Assembly: GCA_963920575.1 (NCBI GenBank)
Contig: OY986969.1
Location: 21,065,288-21,129,287 of the forward strand
DNA from: Narthecium ossifragum
Lineage: Eukaryota > Streptophyta > Magnoliopsida > Dioscoreales > Nartheciaceae
Reading direction: 5' to 3'
Length of the DNA: 64,000 nt
Both the position numbers and the translations under genes were made by a program. Below the pieces are notes generated by a model. That model saw only the letters and a list, made by a program, of their open reading frames with translations, did no database searches and was not told the origin of the DNA. How positions within the stretch are numbered: position 1 is the stretch's first letter; the number at the start of each line of letters is the position of its first letter. Shown piece after piece: positions 32,400 through 43,849 of this stretch.

Positions 32400-34385
32400 A
32401 ATTTTTAGAGAGATTGGTTTACGGGGCAGGTTTAGTTGGATATATGTACACAATTACCATGAGTTAGAGTAATTTTTCTTTAAACATGATTATTTGCTAT
32501 TGCATTAGATTCGTGATATGTGAGCATATCTATGATTGTCCATGTCTTTATATAAATATACTAGTCCTATCCCTTGCCACATGGCAGGGTAACCACCATC
32601 TCCCCTCATCTCCCTCATAACTCTCCACTAACCCCTCATAACTCCCCATCTCCCTCACTATTACCCCCTCCACATCAGCAGCCACATAGGATAAATCCTG
32701 TTATATAGGATGCTAGTAGGACAACCAAAGATTAACTTATAACCATGCTCCTATATATATATAAACTCTGTACATTGTCATTCTGATTGGATTTGAAAAA
32801 ATAAACTCTTTGAGTGGCTATTTTAATATTGTATCAAAGCCCACTCAATAATTTACAAGCTAGAACGGACATGGATCTTGAAGCTCATTAAACCAAAAAA
32901 TCCAACAAATGACACATATTAAACTTGATTTTATTTAAAGGACTTGCGGTTATTTCACTGAAAAGCTCGGTGACTATTCGTTGAATGGAATACTAAGAAA
33001 CAAAACTGTTCTCATATTTTTCATAATTTTCAAAAACATTTTTCATCCCAAATAGTGAAATGTGACTACGAAGATTGTTTCAATATATTTGATATTGTCG
33101 AGTGGGAAGTGAATGTACATTTATGAAGTTGCTAACATGATATCAGAGCGAAATCTCTTTGAATTTTATTTCATACGATCTACTTTTAAAGTTATTAAAT
33201 ATTCACATGGAAATACTCTTGATTTGTCTATCAGAGTAAATTTAAAAATACAAACTCATACTTTCTAACAACTTAAATTTTAAAGGAAGAAAAAAAAAGG
33301 AAGCCATTATCATATCAATTTTATAAATTAACATTGAACTAGAATTGTATAGTCATTAATCAGCCAGAAACAAAAATCTCGTTAAGTGAGAACGGTAATA
33401 GCATGTTGAATAATGACCGAAAGTTCTCTCTCTTTTTCCAATTGTAAATGGCGGATATCAGTATAAAGTCATACCTCGTTCTTCCTTTATAATAATCTTA
33501 TGATGCAAACAAAACTTTTCTCATTTATATCACAAACATGATACGTTATTCCACATCTCAATTCAGAGCATCCAAGACCAAATGCGAAGAATTTTAGAGC
33601 AAGTGGTGTCTGATGTAAGAGAATCAAAGCATACATTACTTTCCGAGAAAGTCCGGGCATTCAATGGAATCCTACTGTGTCTCCTAAACAAATCAACACC
33701 CTCCCAAATCCCAAGAATTCAATGAAAGGAGAGAGAGAGGATAGTGAAGAAGAAAACATGCATAGGGGGGTTGTCCAGAGCTATCCATAGCTGGCAAAGG
33801 GCACTCAATTTAGTGCATGGAATTCACTGCCAAGCCAAAGCCAAAGCCAAAGCCATTACGACCACTTGATACTGAATATATGTACAACACGCTGCTGGAG
33901 TCTAGAGAGAGAAAAGATTAAAGTATGGATGCATATGAACCATTACATAAGAATGCAGTGAATGCTGCCCATCTTTATAGAAGCTTTGGCAGTGTGCCAC
34001 ACGCCCCCCCTTCTTTTTATAAAATTCTTGCCTTCCAGGATTCCCTTTCATAGGAGCTGGGGCCAAACACTTACATTTATAACTTTTCTCTGTTTGTGGG
34101 TAGACAATAGGGTCTTTATTTTATGGAAGGTTCATGGCAACCTTCTAGTTTTAGTAGCCCACCATGCCAAATTGTTTATTATTATTATATATTATTATTA
34201 TTATTATTTTATTTGTATTGCTGACGATGAATATTGATTGTATAGGAATTACTCTATAGTGCACTTAATTTACTTTTGGTCAATTACATGAATATTGGTG
34301 AATACATTTCTCTTTAAAATCTTGGTAATTTCTTATAATAAGAGCAAACTTAAATGCCATTTGTTGGGTTATGTTGCCCAGGACA
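32400..34385. other. AT-rich intergenic DNA
   Basis: No gene supported. It includes a CCCTCATAACTCCCC-type pyrimidine-rich patch (32600-32680) and an (ATT)n stretch at 34173-34208. Confidence 0.45.
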
Positions 34386-34403
34386 TACTTTTTCCTATTG
34401 TTT

Positions 34404-35552
34404 TTTTTTTGAGGAGTTGAGCCGAATGGCTTATAAGCAACTCAGGCTACATGATCCCATTGACCCAGCTAGGTCCATCACCACGGACCCAGCTGAGACC
34501 GGACGAGTTAATCCTACATCATTTTGCCAGCGCATCCGCTCGCCCATTACAAGACCGAGGGACGTAGACAAATAGGACATACTCACAGCAAAAAGTGGTA
34601 GACCACACCGCGCGCACAGTCGACGCCACATCGTCCGCCCATAACCTCCCTCCATTGAGGATGTCCACGGCTGCCATACAATCAGACTCCACCACCACCT
34701 TCTTCACCCCTTTACTGACCGATGTACGCACCGCTAGGGCGATCGCCAATAACTCCGCTTCAAGAACAGAGGAGGCTGCCACCTTCTCACCCACCGCCCC
34801 ACTGTAGCCCACCTTCTTCTTCTTTCACAGCCACGACGCCCACTGCAGCTGCCTTCAAGCGCGGATCCCACGACGCGTCCCCCTGAACGACCAACGCTCC
34901 GTCCTCCCGTATGCGCCGCGCCCCCACCTAGCCACCGCGGCACATTGAGCAACTCCTCCGCCAGCCGACAAGCTCTCCGAGCAACCTCCACCGTTGCCTC
35001 CCCACTTTCCCCAAAGATAATCCTATTCCTGTCTCTCCAGACCTCCCATAACCCATACGCTATGTATGACTTGAGCATGGCAGCGCCCGCGCGAGGAGGA
35101 AGAAGAACCCACCAAGACCGCCCGGACCTCCTCTGGGCTCCAGCCCCTTTCCTCACCACACCGCCCTGCAACCCACTGGAGCACCTGTTGTGCAAAGCCG
35201 CACATCACCAACGCATGGTCTATCGTCTCCACCGCAGCTCCACACCTCGGGCACTCTCGCTTGGAGCACACGCGCGTGCCACAGGAACTCCCGGACAGGG
35301 ACTCTGTCGTGCCATGCTTTCCACAAGAAATGCCTTACTCGTGGGGATGCTCGCAAGCGCCACAAGGATCTCTAGTCCTCACCATCCGCCCGGCACATCT
35401 CCGGGAAGGTCTTCTTTAGCGCATAGGAGTACACTGACGCCGTCGTCACCGTCCCCTTAGCATCTAGGGTCCACCGTCACCTATCTCCATCCCTACTCAC
35501 CGCCATGGTGCTCACATCCGCTGCCATGCTCTCACCCAAGCACCTCGGTCAG
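34404..35552 (-). mobile_element. 5'-truncated LINE retrotransposon
   Basis: Flanked by an exact 18-bp duplication, TACTTTTTCCTATTGTTT, at 34386-34403 and 35553-35570, with an A-tail on the - strand (T run at 34401-34411). This is the hallmark of target-primed LINE insertion. Coding remnants on the - strand read zf-RVT (LRASPRVRHFLWKAWHDRVP, then ECPRCGAAVETIDHALVMC) followed by an RNase H-like RVT_3 region (SVLEAELLAIALAV, VVVESDCMAAVDIL, VYVPRSCNGRADALAK), the C-terminal order of plant L1 elements. Frames are broken and the endonuclease and reverse transcriptase are absent. High GC compared with the surroundings. Confidence 0.9.
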
Positions 35553-35570
35553 TACTTTTTCCTATTGTTT

Positions 35571-36589
35571 ACATCGTGTTTAACCAAAAGGGAAATAGCG
35601 AAGTGAGAGTGAGGAAGAAATTAGAGTTATTTAACTTCTGATGCGCTGCGCAGGTAAAGAAAAGAATGAAATGCAGACGAAAACCATTAGAAACAAGACC
35701 AGGATATTTTGGTAACTTCCATTCCTTCAGTGGAGAAAGTGTCCATTTCAAGTGTTCCACAATATTCTGTCAAAAAGTAATAGCAGGAATATATAAGATA
35801 AAAACATAAAATTTCAGCAAAAAAAGTAAATTTAGGAGAAACTTTCTTTCCTGCGTAAATTCCATGATTTTTCTTCGTTTTACGCATTTACAATCATTTT
35901 GATCTTTTCCTTTTGGATTTCATAGAATCAGTGAAGATCAAGTTTTTCCAACCCTGTCAGGTCCAACAATACACTTGTTTCCGACCATAACCCCGTTAAC
36001 CTAAGGTTAAAGGAGGGAATATTTCAAAAAATATTTCTGAATTCACTATCTATTTTAGGTTTAATTGGTGATATACCCATATTAGAGAACTTTCTCATCC
36101 CAAAACCCCATTAAAAGTCTGTTTGATTAAAAAACCCATCTAATGTGGTTTAATTAGTTGTTGTTGTTGTTTAGCTAACATATTCTGCACGAGGGTGCAC
36201 ACGTATACCTTCAATAGTCCGCGAGTGCTCTTTCTTAACGAGCGGCCTCAGCCCCGTGGCGGCGCAGCCCCCTCCAAGCTCGCCTCTACCCCCTGTCTGC
36301 GAGATCTCCTCCCGTCCCTCAGTGACCCGTTCCGCTTTTGCTCTATCGGCTTCAAGGTTCCCACTTCTATCCCTCCTCGTTCACTCCCCATCGATCCCAT
36401 CCTAATTGTAACCCCTCTCTCTAAAATCCTGAGTTAGTTGGAATAAATTGGTCGATCCCATTCCAACCCTAACCCCTCTCTCTAAAATCCCAAGCTAGTT
36501 GGAATGGGAACTCGTGTTTCGTCCTGAAAAAGGATGGCGAGGAGGCAGTGATTACACATCTTTCTTATGTGTTACATAACATCATAATC
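35571..36589. other. Intergenic DNA
   Basis: No gene supported. 36190-36430 is GC-rich with an 80-codon open frame of biased composition. AACCCCTCTCTCTAAAATCC occurs twice (36409 and 36470). Confidence 0.4.
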
Positions 36590-37345
36590 ATTCTCATTTT
36601 TATCATTGATAAAAATGACAACATCATCAGGTTTCATTTTTATCAATGATAAAAATGAGTGTCACCATTGATTCTCATTTTTATCATTGATAAAAATGAC
36701 AACATCATCTCAATCCAAATCATCAGGTTTCATTTTTGTCAATGATAAAAATGAGAGTGACCATTGATTCTCATTTTTATCAGTGATAAAAATCTCATTT
36801 TTATCACTGATAAAAATGACAATACTTAAAAGAATGACCAATCATTGATAAAAATGAGAATGATCAACATCATCTCAATCCACATCAACAGGTTTCATTT
36901 TTATCATTGATAAAAATGCGAATGACCATTGATTCTCATTTTTATCATTGATAAAAATGACAATACTTAAAAGAATGACCATTCATTCTCATTTTTATCA
37001 TTATGATAAACATCATCTCAATCCACATCATGTTTCATTTTTATCATTGATAAAAATGAAAATCAATAGGCATCATCAGGTTCTAATTTTATCATTGATA
37101 AAAATGAATGAGATCATCTTAATCGACATCATCAAGTTCCATTTTTATCATTGATAAAAATAAGAATGATTTTTATCAGTGATAAAAATGAGAATCATTG
37201 CTGTTTTTATATCATACTCCAGTAAGTATGATTTCAATTGCTGAAACAATGAAATCGATTCAGGTTGTAATACACATCATCTCAACCCACATCAATGATA
37301 AAAATGAGATCATCACTCAAGCATTTTTATCATTGATAAAAATGA
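36590..37345. repeat. Array of ~15 TTTTTATCANTGATAAAAA palindromes
   Basis: Fifteen or so copies of a 19-25-bp palindrome in 750 bases, spaced irregularly by 25-60 bases. Spacer words such as CATCATCTCAATCCACATCA, ACCATTGATTCTC and GACAATACTTAAAAGAATGACC also recur. The arms are nearly invariant, while the centre base is T, A, G or C in different copies. Not a CRISPR: plant context, variable and repetitive spacers, no cas genes. Function unknown. Confidence 0.9.
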
Positions 37346-37439
37346 CATAGCAATGGTATAAATCCCTAAATGCAATTGAATCACAATGGTATATCACCAA
37401 TTAATCCAAAATACAATTGAAATATGTAAAATCGAAATG

Positions 37440-38010
37440 ATATCTTACCTTTTGTCTAGGGTTTATCGCAGTTGTTTTTGGATTTGGCCTCCTCCCCATC
37501 GTTGATGTTTTTGGATTCAGCGGCGGTGGCGAAACCCTTCGTTAGGGTTTCGTTTGATTGGGGAATAAGAAGTTAATCGGGGTCGGCAGTGGCAGTGAAA
37601 CCCTTCTGTTTCGTTCGTCACGGTCGGTGATGAGGTCTTCCGCCAGTAATAGGGGAAACCTTTGTCGCCGATGGGTATATACGAGGCGGAGGTTGGGGAC
37701 CACAGAGGCGCCGAGGGAGGCGTTGGTGCTTAGGATGGGTACCAGGCGGAGCAAGGGGGTTCTCGTCGGTGTCGCATATACCTTCCTTTGCTCTGTCGCC
37801 TCTCTGGCTGGTGGTGGCCTCCGATGGGGTAGAGATCGATGGTGGTGTTTGGAGGTGGGATGAGGCCACCCGAGATGGTTGGTGGAGCTTGCAGGTGGGA
37901 TGAGATCGCCGGAGTCGGGGAGATGGTAGAGGCGGAGGCGAGAGAAGTCGCGTACGCGGGATGGAGGTGAAATGAGCGTATGGGCAAAGGTGTCTTTTAA
38001 CGCGCGGTTT
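37440..38010. other. GC-rich stretch, possible transposon leader
   Basis: GC-rich with AAACCCT-type words (GCGAAACCCTTCGTTAGGGTTTCG near 37527) and open frames on both strands whose Arg/Pro/Ser-rich composition looks like chance. It resembles untranslated leaders of plant genes or transposons. No protein family recognised. Confidence 0.35.
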
Positions 38011-38229
38011 GGGTTTTTTATCCCGAAACAGTGCGCAAGGGTATTTAGTCAAACGGTCTTTTGCATGTGGGGCTCTGGACCCTTTCCCCTATATTTTATA
38101 CTTTATCTTCAAACGTCCTTTCCCTTATTACAAATAATCATTATAAAGTTATTCTCATTATTCACTCTACTTTTTCCTTATTTCAAATAATCATTATGAA
38201 GTTATCCACAGAACCTAAAATAAAGTCCC

Positions 38230-39000
38230 TTAACCAAAAATAAAATTATTTTTTTATATAAATTTAGCCGCTAGACTAAACTAGTTGAAAAACTCCACTT
38301 TTAGCGTCAAGTCCAAACCAGAGGCCCGTAGCCTCCCTCCTTGACCAATCCAATTCCAAGCTATCATTGAATTCCCTACAGTACCATCGAGCAACCGCAT
38401 CGACTTTCACGTTACACGAGCAAAGCAGGGAACACATAACAACAATACATTGCCCCGGCACCCAAAACCTCCAACCAAACCTTTGTCAACTTGATTTGAA
38501 CCACGTGATACATGTATTAAAGGACTAGCATTGCATGCTAAGCTGGCAAGCGACAATGAAAGAAGAAGAAGAGCATAGATAGATGTTAAAAGATAATCTA
38601 TACGAGCTTCAATGTTTCAATTTTAAATACGATAAATAGGTCTGCTTTAACTCATCAGACATCAAGTGCATTGGATCTTCCAGAGAAGAGAAAACCTTCC
38701 TTTGATATTGACGCTGTGATCTGCATGACTCTAATCTAAAAATCTGGGCCATCATCATGCGCTGTAAGCCATGTCTGCCTTCCATGTGTGAAATTGGTGG
38801 CTCCGGGATTTAACTCTGAACTTATCCTATGAGACACATCATTTACGCATGATGATGTCCTTGCTTACTTTATATCTTTTGAGCCTGAAAACTATGAAAG
38901 GCCTTGATATAACCATATTCAGTAGGGGATAACAAACTGAATTCAAAGGCATCATATCTGCTGCTGCATCAGAGTAGGTGGTTGTACATTTTGATGGCAA
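38230..39000. other. Intergenic DNA downstream of the LEA gene
   Basis: No gene supported. Confidence 0.4.
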
Positions 39001-39282
39001 ACATGAGATTCACATATGGAGAGAAATATAGATAACAAAACAAACTGTATTAGATGCAGCAACACTTAAGCTGGTCTGAACAATACCCATGTTCATGAAA
39101 CAAGGGAGACTGCTAAGAATCATAAGCAAGGCTATGATATTTAGTTTTTACATAAGGAAGAGCACACTCTCCAATCAAATCTCCCATATAAACAACAGTC
39201 ATAAAACATCTCCCCACGGGTAGAACTACTTATTGCCACACACTCATCACACCACATAACCGAGATCCCGAAAACATGATCC

Positions 39283-42200
39283 TTAATCCTGCATAGAAGA
39301 TTAAAAAAAAAAAATCATCATAGACGAATTAGCGAGTTTTAAATGGTGTCTCACAAAACTATATCTAGTAGTCATTTCAGATGAAGCTGATATAAACTTG
39401 AGTGCAGCACAAGCTTGATATCAGAGCTCAATCAAATTCATAAAAAGCTGTACTTGGGGAATTGGTCATAACAAGCAACAAAACAAACAGGGTATAGTAC
39501 GAGACATCTATATCTTAATTGCCTTTGTTTTCAGAGAGAGAGAAAATTAATTCGCTCGAAATCATGATCATTGCACTGCTGTAAGTAGCAGGTGTCTTGC
39601 CAACTCACCTTAAGAGTGCTCCACTCAACAAGTAACCATTGAAACTTGAATGGCTATACTGACGAGAGACAGTTTAATTAAGACAGCCTGCACTCTAGTT
39701 TACTTGCTAATCAGCAGCCTGAATTTTTGCAGTTTAAAATGGCCAAAATGTGAAATGTTCAGTCTATTATTAGATTAGAGAACTACTCCTATCAGCAGTC
39801 GTATGGTATGTGGGACAACAAGATTTTTATCTGATAATCCATGCAAAGTAAAAAGGCAAGCTTTCAAGGGTCTCCAGTTACAAAAGATTGCCAGTATGGT
39901 ATGTGGGACAACAAGATTTTTATCTGATAATCCATACAAAGTAAAGTGGCTAGCTTTCAAGGGTCTCCAGTTACAAAAGATTGCCAGTATAGCGAAAGAT
40001 CTACAGTTTTCAGACAGAAATTATATGGAATCGAACCTACTCACTATTCATGACAGTTTGTACCTATCTCGCGTTGCTTTATTTCACTGTGATTAGTTTA
40101 CACCATAGTTGAGCATCTTTCTCTTGGTTTTCAGTTCTAAGTTATAGCTTAGCTTTAAAAGAAACTGAAAAGAGAACTAGATGAAACAATTTGCTGAAAA
40201 CTCATGAAAGGATTGACTAGTAACTTCAAAATATCAGTCAAAATTCATTAAAGCTAGATTTGCCTTCATAGTGTGTTTTGAGTAGTAACTTCTCATGCTT
40301 ATCTAGTGGGAAGGTCTTACCATAATTCTTTGTCAAAACAAATGTAAAGTACATGGTAACTGCAGGAGGTTACGGCAATAAGTGACCAAAGATCAACTTC
40401 CTGAATGGAAGGCATCATGTCAAAAAGAAACATCCAACTGCATCACTTAAAAGAAAACCCAAGAGATATCGAAAGTAGGAGCCTATTAGACATGGGTAAG
40501 CAGCCTGTTGGCCATGGCCATGTCCCGAGCCTAGCCCAGACTTGGCCTGACCAGACTCGTATGGCCCACTCCTTGGGTCAGGCCCATCTAGAGGGCCTGA
40601 TCCAGCCAGCCTGAATACTCTTTGGCCCTCCTCTAATGGTCTCGTCCTCCCTTCTCTTCTTCCATCCTACTCCCGCAGGTTACAGCTTTAACCTGCCGAG
40701 CCGCGAACTTGGCAAAAAGGCTAAGCTAGTCAACCAGATAAAGAAGGGCCAAACCTTTGGAACTGGACCATAAAACCAAGCCTTAGGAGAGGGAACTCGT
40801 GTTTGAAATGACTCCAAACTTCAAGTCAAATTCAACATCGGCAAACATATGCCAACGAGATCCTCAAGTATCTCGAAGTGTCTACAGAATATGAAACTCT
40901 AAAAACTCTCTTAACCTTCAGTTAAAACAACCCGAGTTTAGATTCTCAATAGTAACGGTTCACACCAAACCTAGAAGAAATAAAATAATGCAATTAGAGT
41001 TCCATTAGATAATATCCACCCATGAAACGAAAGGAATGCACTTTGCAGTAAAAAACTATGATATCTGATAACCATAGTATCTTGCACACAAATACGCATA
41101 AATCTTCAAACGGCTAAAGCCTTGATCAGAAGACAAAAACCCTTAAACAAATTAGAGTTTTCACATCGATATTTTGGCTATTCACAATCAAATCAACCAT
41201 TTGGAACCAACATCCGTTTGGAAAGTGGGGAAACAAGAAAATAAAGATCGTCATCTAGCAAGTCTTCTTGTGATGGAGATGACTAGCTACAGCTAGAGTG
41301 AAAACCAATTGAAATGAAAGGACCTTATAATCATATAAACCACAGCTTAACAAACTATAGCATGGCAACGAGTATCGCAGTGCAAATGGATGGCAAATGA
41401 AGCATGTGTTAAGATACCTATAGCTTGCTGATCTTTGGATGTGGTTAATCATACACTCAATGGATTTGAAAAACTAAAATAATACAATAGTGCATTAGGG
41501 AACTTTCAGAAGAGCTAGAAAATTAGTCTAGGAATTAGAAAGATATATAAGTGGTCAGGTTATATGTATTAATCAGTCCTTTTTCAAATTGCATGGATAA
41601 AATGATGAAAAAGAAAATTGTCACAATAACTCCAAAAAAAAAGAACAATGGCATTGACATACCTCATCATCATCATCATCACCCTCTTTCTTCAGGCGGG
41701 TCGTCCCTCCCTCCCTACTGATGGGCATCTTCATTGGACCATATGGAGTGTCCACATCGATAAGTCCTTTCAGGGAGTAACCAGTACCTCTTCCTCTAAT
41801 CATATCCCATAGTGCAGAACCAAAATCCTTGGGTCTAAAAGAAATTGGAATCTCCATCTTAGTAATCCCTTTCTTTCCAATCTTCATGGACTTGGTGAGC
41901 TCGGCAGACCCAATGCTCACCTCAGCGAGCCATACTTCCAACTCAAAAACATTGAGCCCCAAATCAAAGTCATTCTTGTTTTCCAAGCTCACATGGAGGG
42001 TCGCACTTGTCTCCTCAAAAGAGAACTTGTCGAAGTGTATCTTGTCGAGATCAACATCGGGCTTGTACGGCACAGGAATCTCGCCCGTCTTCTCCAGTGG
42101 CAGCGTGAGCTTCCCAAACATAGGCACATCCATGATGAGATCAACCTTGATCCTATAAGGAATGATGCTTCCCGGCTTGATATCATGGTAAGTATTCTTT

Positions 42201-42586
42201 ATATCATCAAAGATCACGGTCACCGGTATCTTGACAGTCTCCGAACCATGCGCATGGATCGTCCCCGCATCAGGGATCAACCCAGAGACCAACTTCCTAC
42301 CATCACTCTCGATCAAGTAGGTAATGTCGCACAAAGGGATGGGCAATGGATTGGGGTTCGTGATCAGCACGTCAACAACCAAATCAATTCTCTCAAGATT
42401 GATCTCGGGAATGTGGACTCCACTAACATCCGCAGTCGGCTTCCCAAGCCCAATCGCCTCTTCGATCTTTTCACCAATGTCTTGAATGAAATCCTTAACC
42501 TTCTCTATGAAATTACCCTTGCCTTCCTCCTTATCCTTCTCCTCCTCCTCGTGGTGCCCTCTCTCTCGGTTCTCCGACGACGACAT
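39283..42586 (-). CDS. LEA group-2 (LEA14/WHy) protein, main exon 41663-42586
   Basis: The main exon gives 308 codons from ATG 42586. The N-terminus is charged, followed by an amphipathic stretch (FIEKVKDFIQDIGEKIEEAIG). Two LEA_2/WHy domains come next: ADVSGVHIPEINLERIDLVVDV...NPNPLPIPL at about residues 50-150, and a second around KIHFDKFSFEETSATLHVSL at about 190-285. A DDDDDE tail ends it. It closely resembles Arabidopsis At2g44060 as I remember it. The exon ends GAG|GTATGT in phase 0. The best acceptor I see is T-rich TTCTATGCAG at 39289-39298, which would add only GAT TAA (39283-39288): one Asp and the stop. Such proteins are soluble and protect cells during dehydration. Starting at the upstream in-frame ATG (42733) is less likely, because a 5' UTR intron (donor near 42775, acceptor near 42589) removes it. 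Confidence 0.82.
39801..39989. repeat. 93-bp tandem duplication
   Basis: Two nearly identical copies, starting at 39801 and 39894 with GTATGGTATGTGGGACAACA. It lies inside the inferred last intron of the LEA gene. Confidence 0.92.
40480..40620. other. GC-rich patch inside LEA intron
   Basis: GGCCATGGCCATGTCCCGAG and GGGTCAGGCCCATCTAGAGG-type text, unlike the AT-rich intron around it. It resembles GC-rich ends of hAT-like transposons, but no inverted partner was found. Confidence 0.3.
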
Positions 42587-42779
42587 ATCTAACAAATCAA
42601 CAGCAGCTACATCTCTTAGCACATCATAATCCAACCACATTTTCTGAATATAAACCCTAAAGATCGAATTTTTCAGATTGTATGATAGCAAATCTTGGGG
42701 TACGAAAGTCAAAAGATCGAATTTTTCTTCCAAACGAATGCAAATCGCAAGAATAAACTAGGAGTAGATATTTTACCTG

Positions 42780-42890
42780 AGAATTTTTAGGGTTTGACGA
42801 GAGCGAGAGCGAGAGCGAGAGCGAGAGCGCGAGCGGGAGCGAGAGATGAATGAATCTAAATTCCAAAATGAGAGAGATACATATATAATT
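42780..42890 (-). promoter_or_regulatory. LEA gene 5' UTR exon and TATA box
   Basis: On the - strand, TTATATATG (42880-42888) is a good TATA box. About 30 bases downstream begins a leader with a (GCTCTC)n run (GAGAGC repeats at 42800-42838 on +), ending in CTCAG|GTAAAAT (donor near 42775). Confidence 0.6.
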
Positions 42891-42987
42891 AATTAATAGG
42901 ACGAAGTTATGAGTTATGGATTTGGATCACCGACCATGCGGTGTTGTGACTGCTGTCACATTCAAATCCAACACCGGGATCCGTGAA

Positions 42988-43047
42988 CACGTGCGGACCC
43001 ACGTGTCTTATCTGACAACGCACGCTTACAGATGGTGCACGCGTGTG
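42988..43047 (-). promoter_or_regulatory. ABRE/G-box pair and CE3-like element
   Basis: CACGTG at 42988-42993 and 43000-43005, 12 bases apart, and CACGCGTGTG at 43038-43047, all 100-165 bases upstream of the TATA box. ACGTG cores plus a CE3-type element are the known pattern of ABA- and drought-responsive LEA promoters bound by ABF/bZIP factors. Confidence 0.6.
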
Positions 43048-43849
43048 TACAGTATAACCTTGCTTTGATGCGATCGGGTCCGATCTGATCTGATCTATAT
43101 TCGGGTTTTGGGCGCGCGTTTGTTTTCCGTGAAATATTCTCCCGATGATTGTATCCTCTCTTCTCCTTCTCCTTCTCATGTGATTTAGGACACATTTGTT
43201 TCCCTGAAAACAGACCATTCTAGGCTGGAATGGAATGAAATGGGCGCTCGAATTATTTTCCAGCCGTTTGTTTCGCTGGAACCCACTCCATTCCATTGCA
43301 AGATGCTTTCCAAGATGCCTTTTTTCCAGCCATTGTTTCCGGCCCAAAAAGAGCCAGAAACATTTTCCAGCGGTCGCTGGACTCAAATTTCCAGCGACCG
43401 ATGGAAATTTTATTCCATCAGTCGCGAGTCTCGCGACCTATCGTCACTCTCCCCCGATATCTCCCAAACCTCTCTCTCGCGACGCCTAGGGTTTCCGCCG
43501 CCCACCCAAATCCGCCAAGCTTTCGTGAGACCTAGCGCCTCTCCTCCGACCCATCCCCTCTCCTCCACTTCATTGTGGCCTCTAGGGTTTCCGTCGACCC
43601 TTTCGATATCTCTGAAGTGACTCATCTTCTCCTCCACGAACGCGACTTCTTCCTCGTGGCCAGATCTCGTCTCGGATCTTCAGATCTAAAGTGACGGCTT
43701 GGGTTTACGGTCGTGAGGTGCTTCCCAAACGTCGGATCAACGAATCAAGGTCACGACCTAGGGTTTCCACCGCCCACCCAAATCCTCCAATCTTTTGGAT
43801 CTACACCGGAAACGTTTTCCTGAAGAGGTGACTTCGGATCCCCTTTCTC

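Noticed and set aside
34945..35460. 171-codon frame on the + strand
   Set aside because: It is antisense to the LINE zf-RVT coding region; GC-rich sequence leaves the opposite strand open by chance.
36590..37345. CRISPR-like array of regular repeats
   Set aside because: Repeats are palindromes with irregular, repetitive spacers in a plant genome, and there are no cas genes.
37618..38052. 144-codon Pro/Arg/Ser-rich frame on the - strand
   Set aside because: GC-rich leader-like DNA with open frames on both strands, no domain and no splice context.
41993..42592. 199-codon frame on the + strand
   Set aside because: It is the antisense shadow of the LEA coding exon.
42587..42733. Longer LEA protein starting at 42733
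   Set aside because: The extra 49 residues lie in what looks like a 5' UTR intron (donor near 42775, acceptor near 42589) and do not resemble LEA N-termini.
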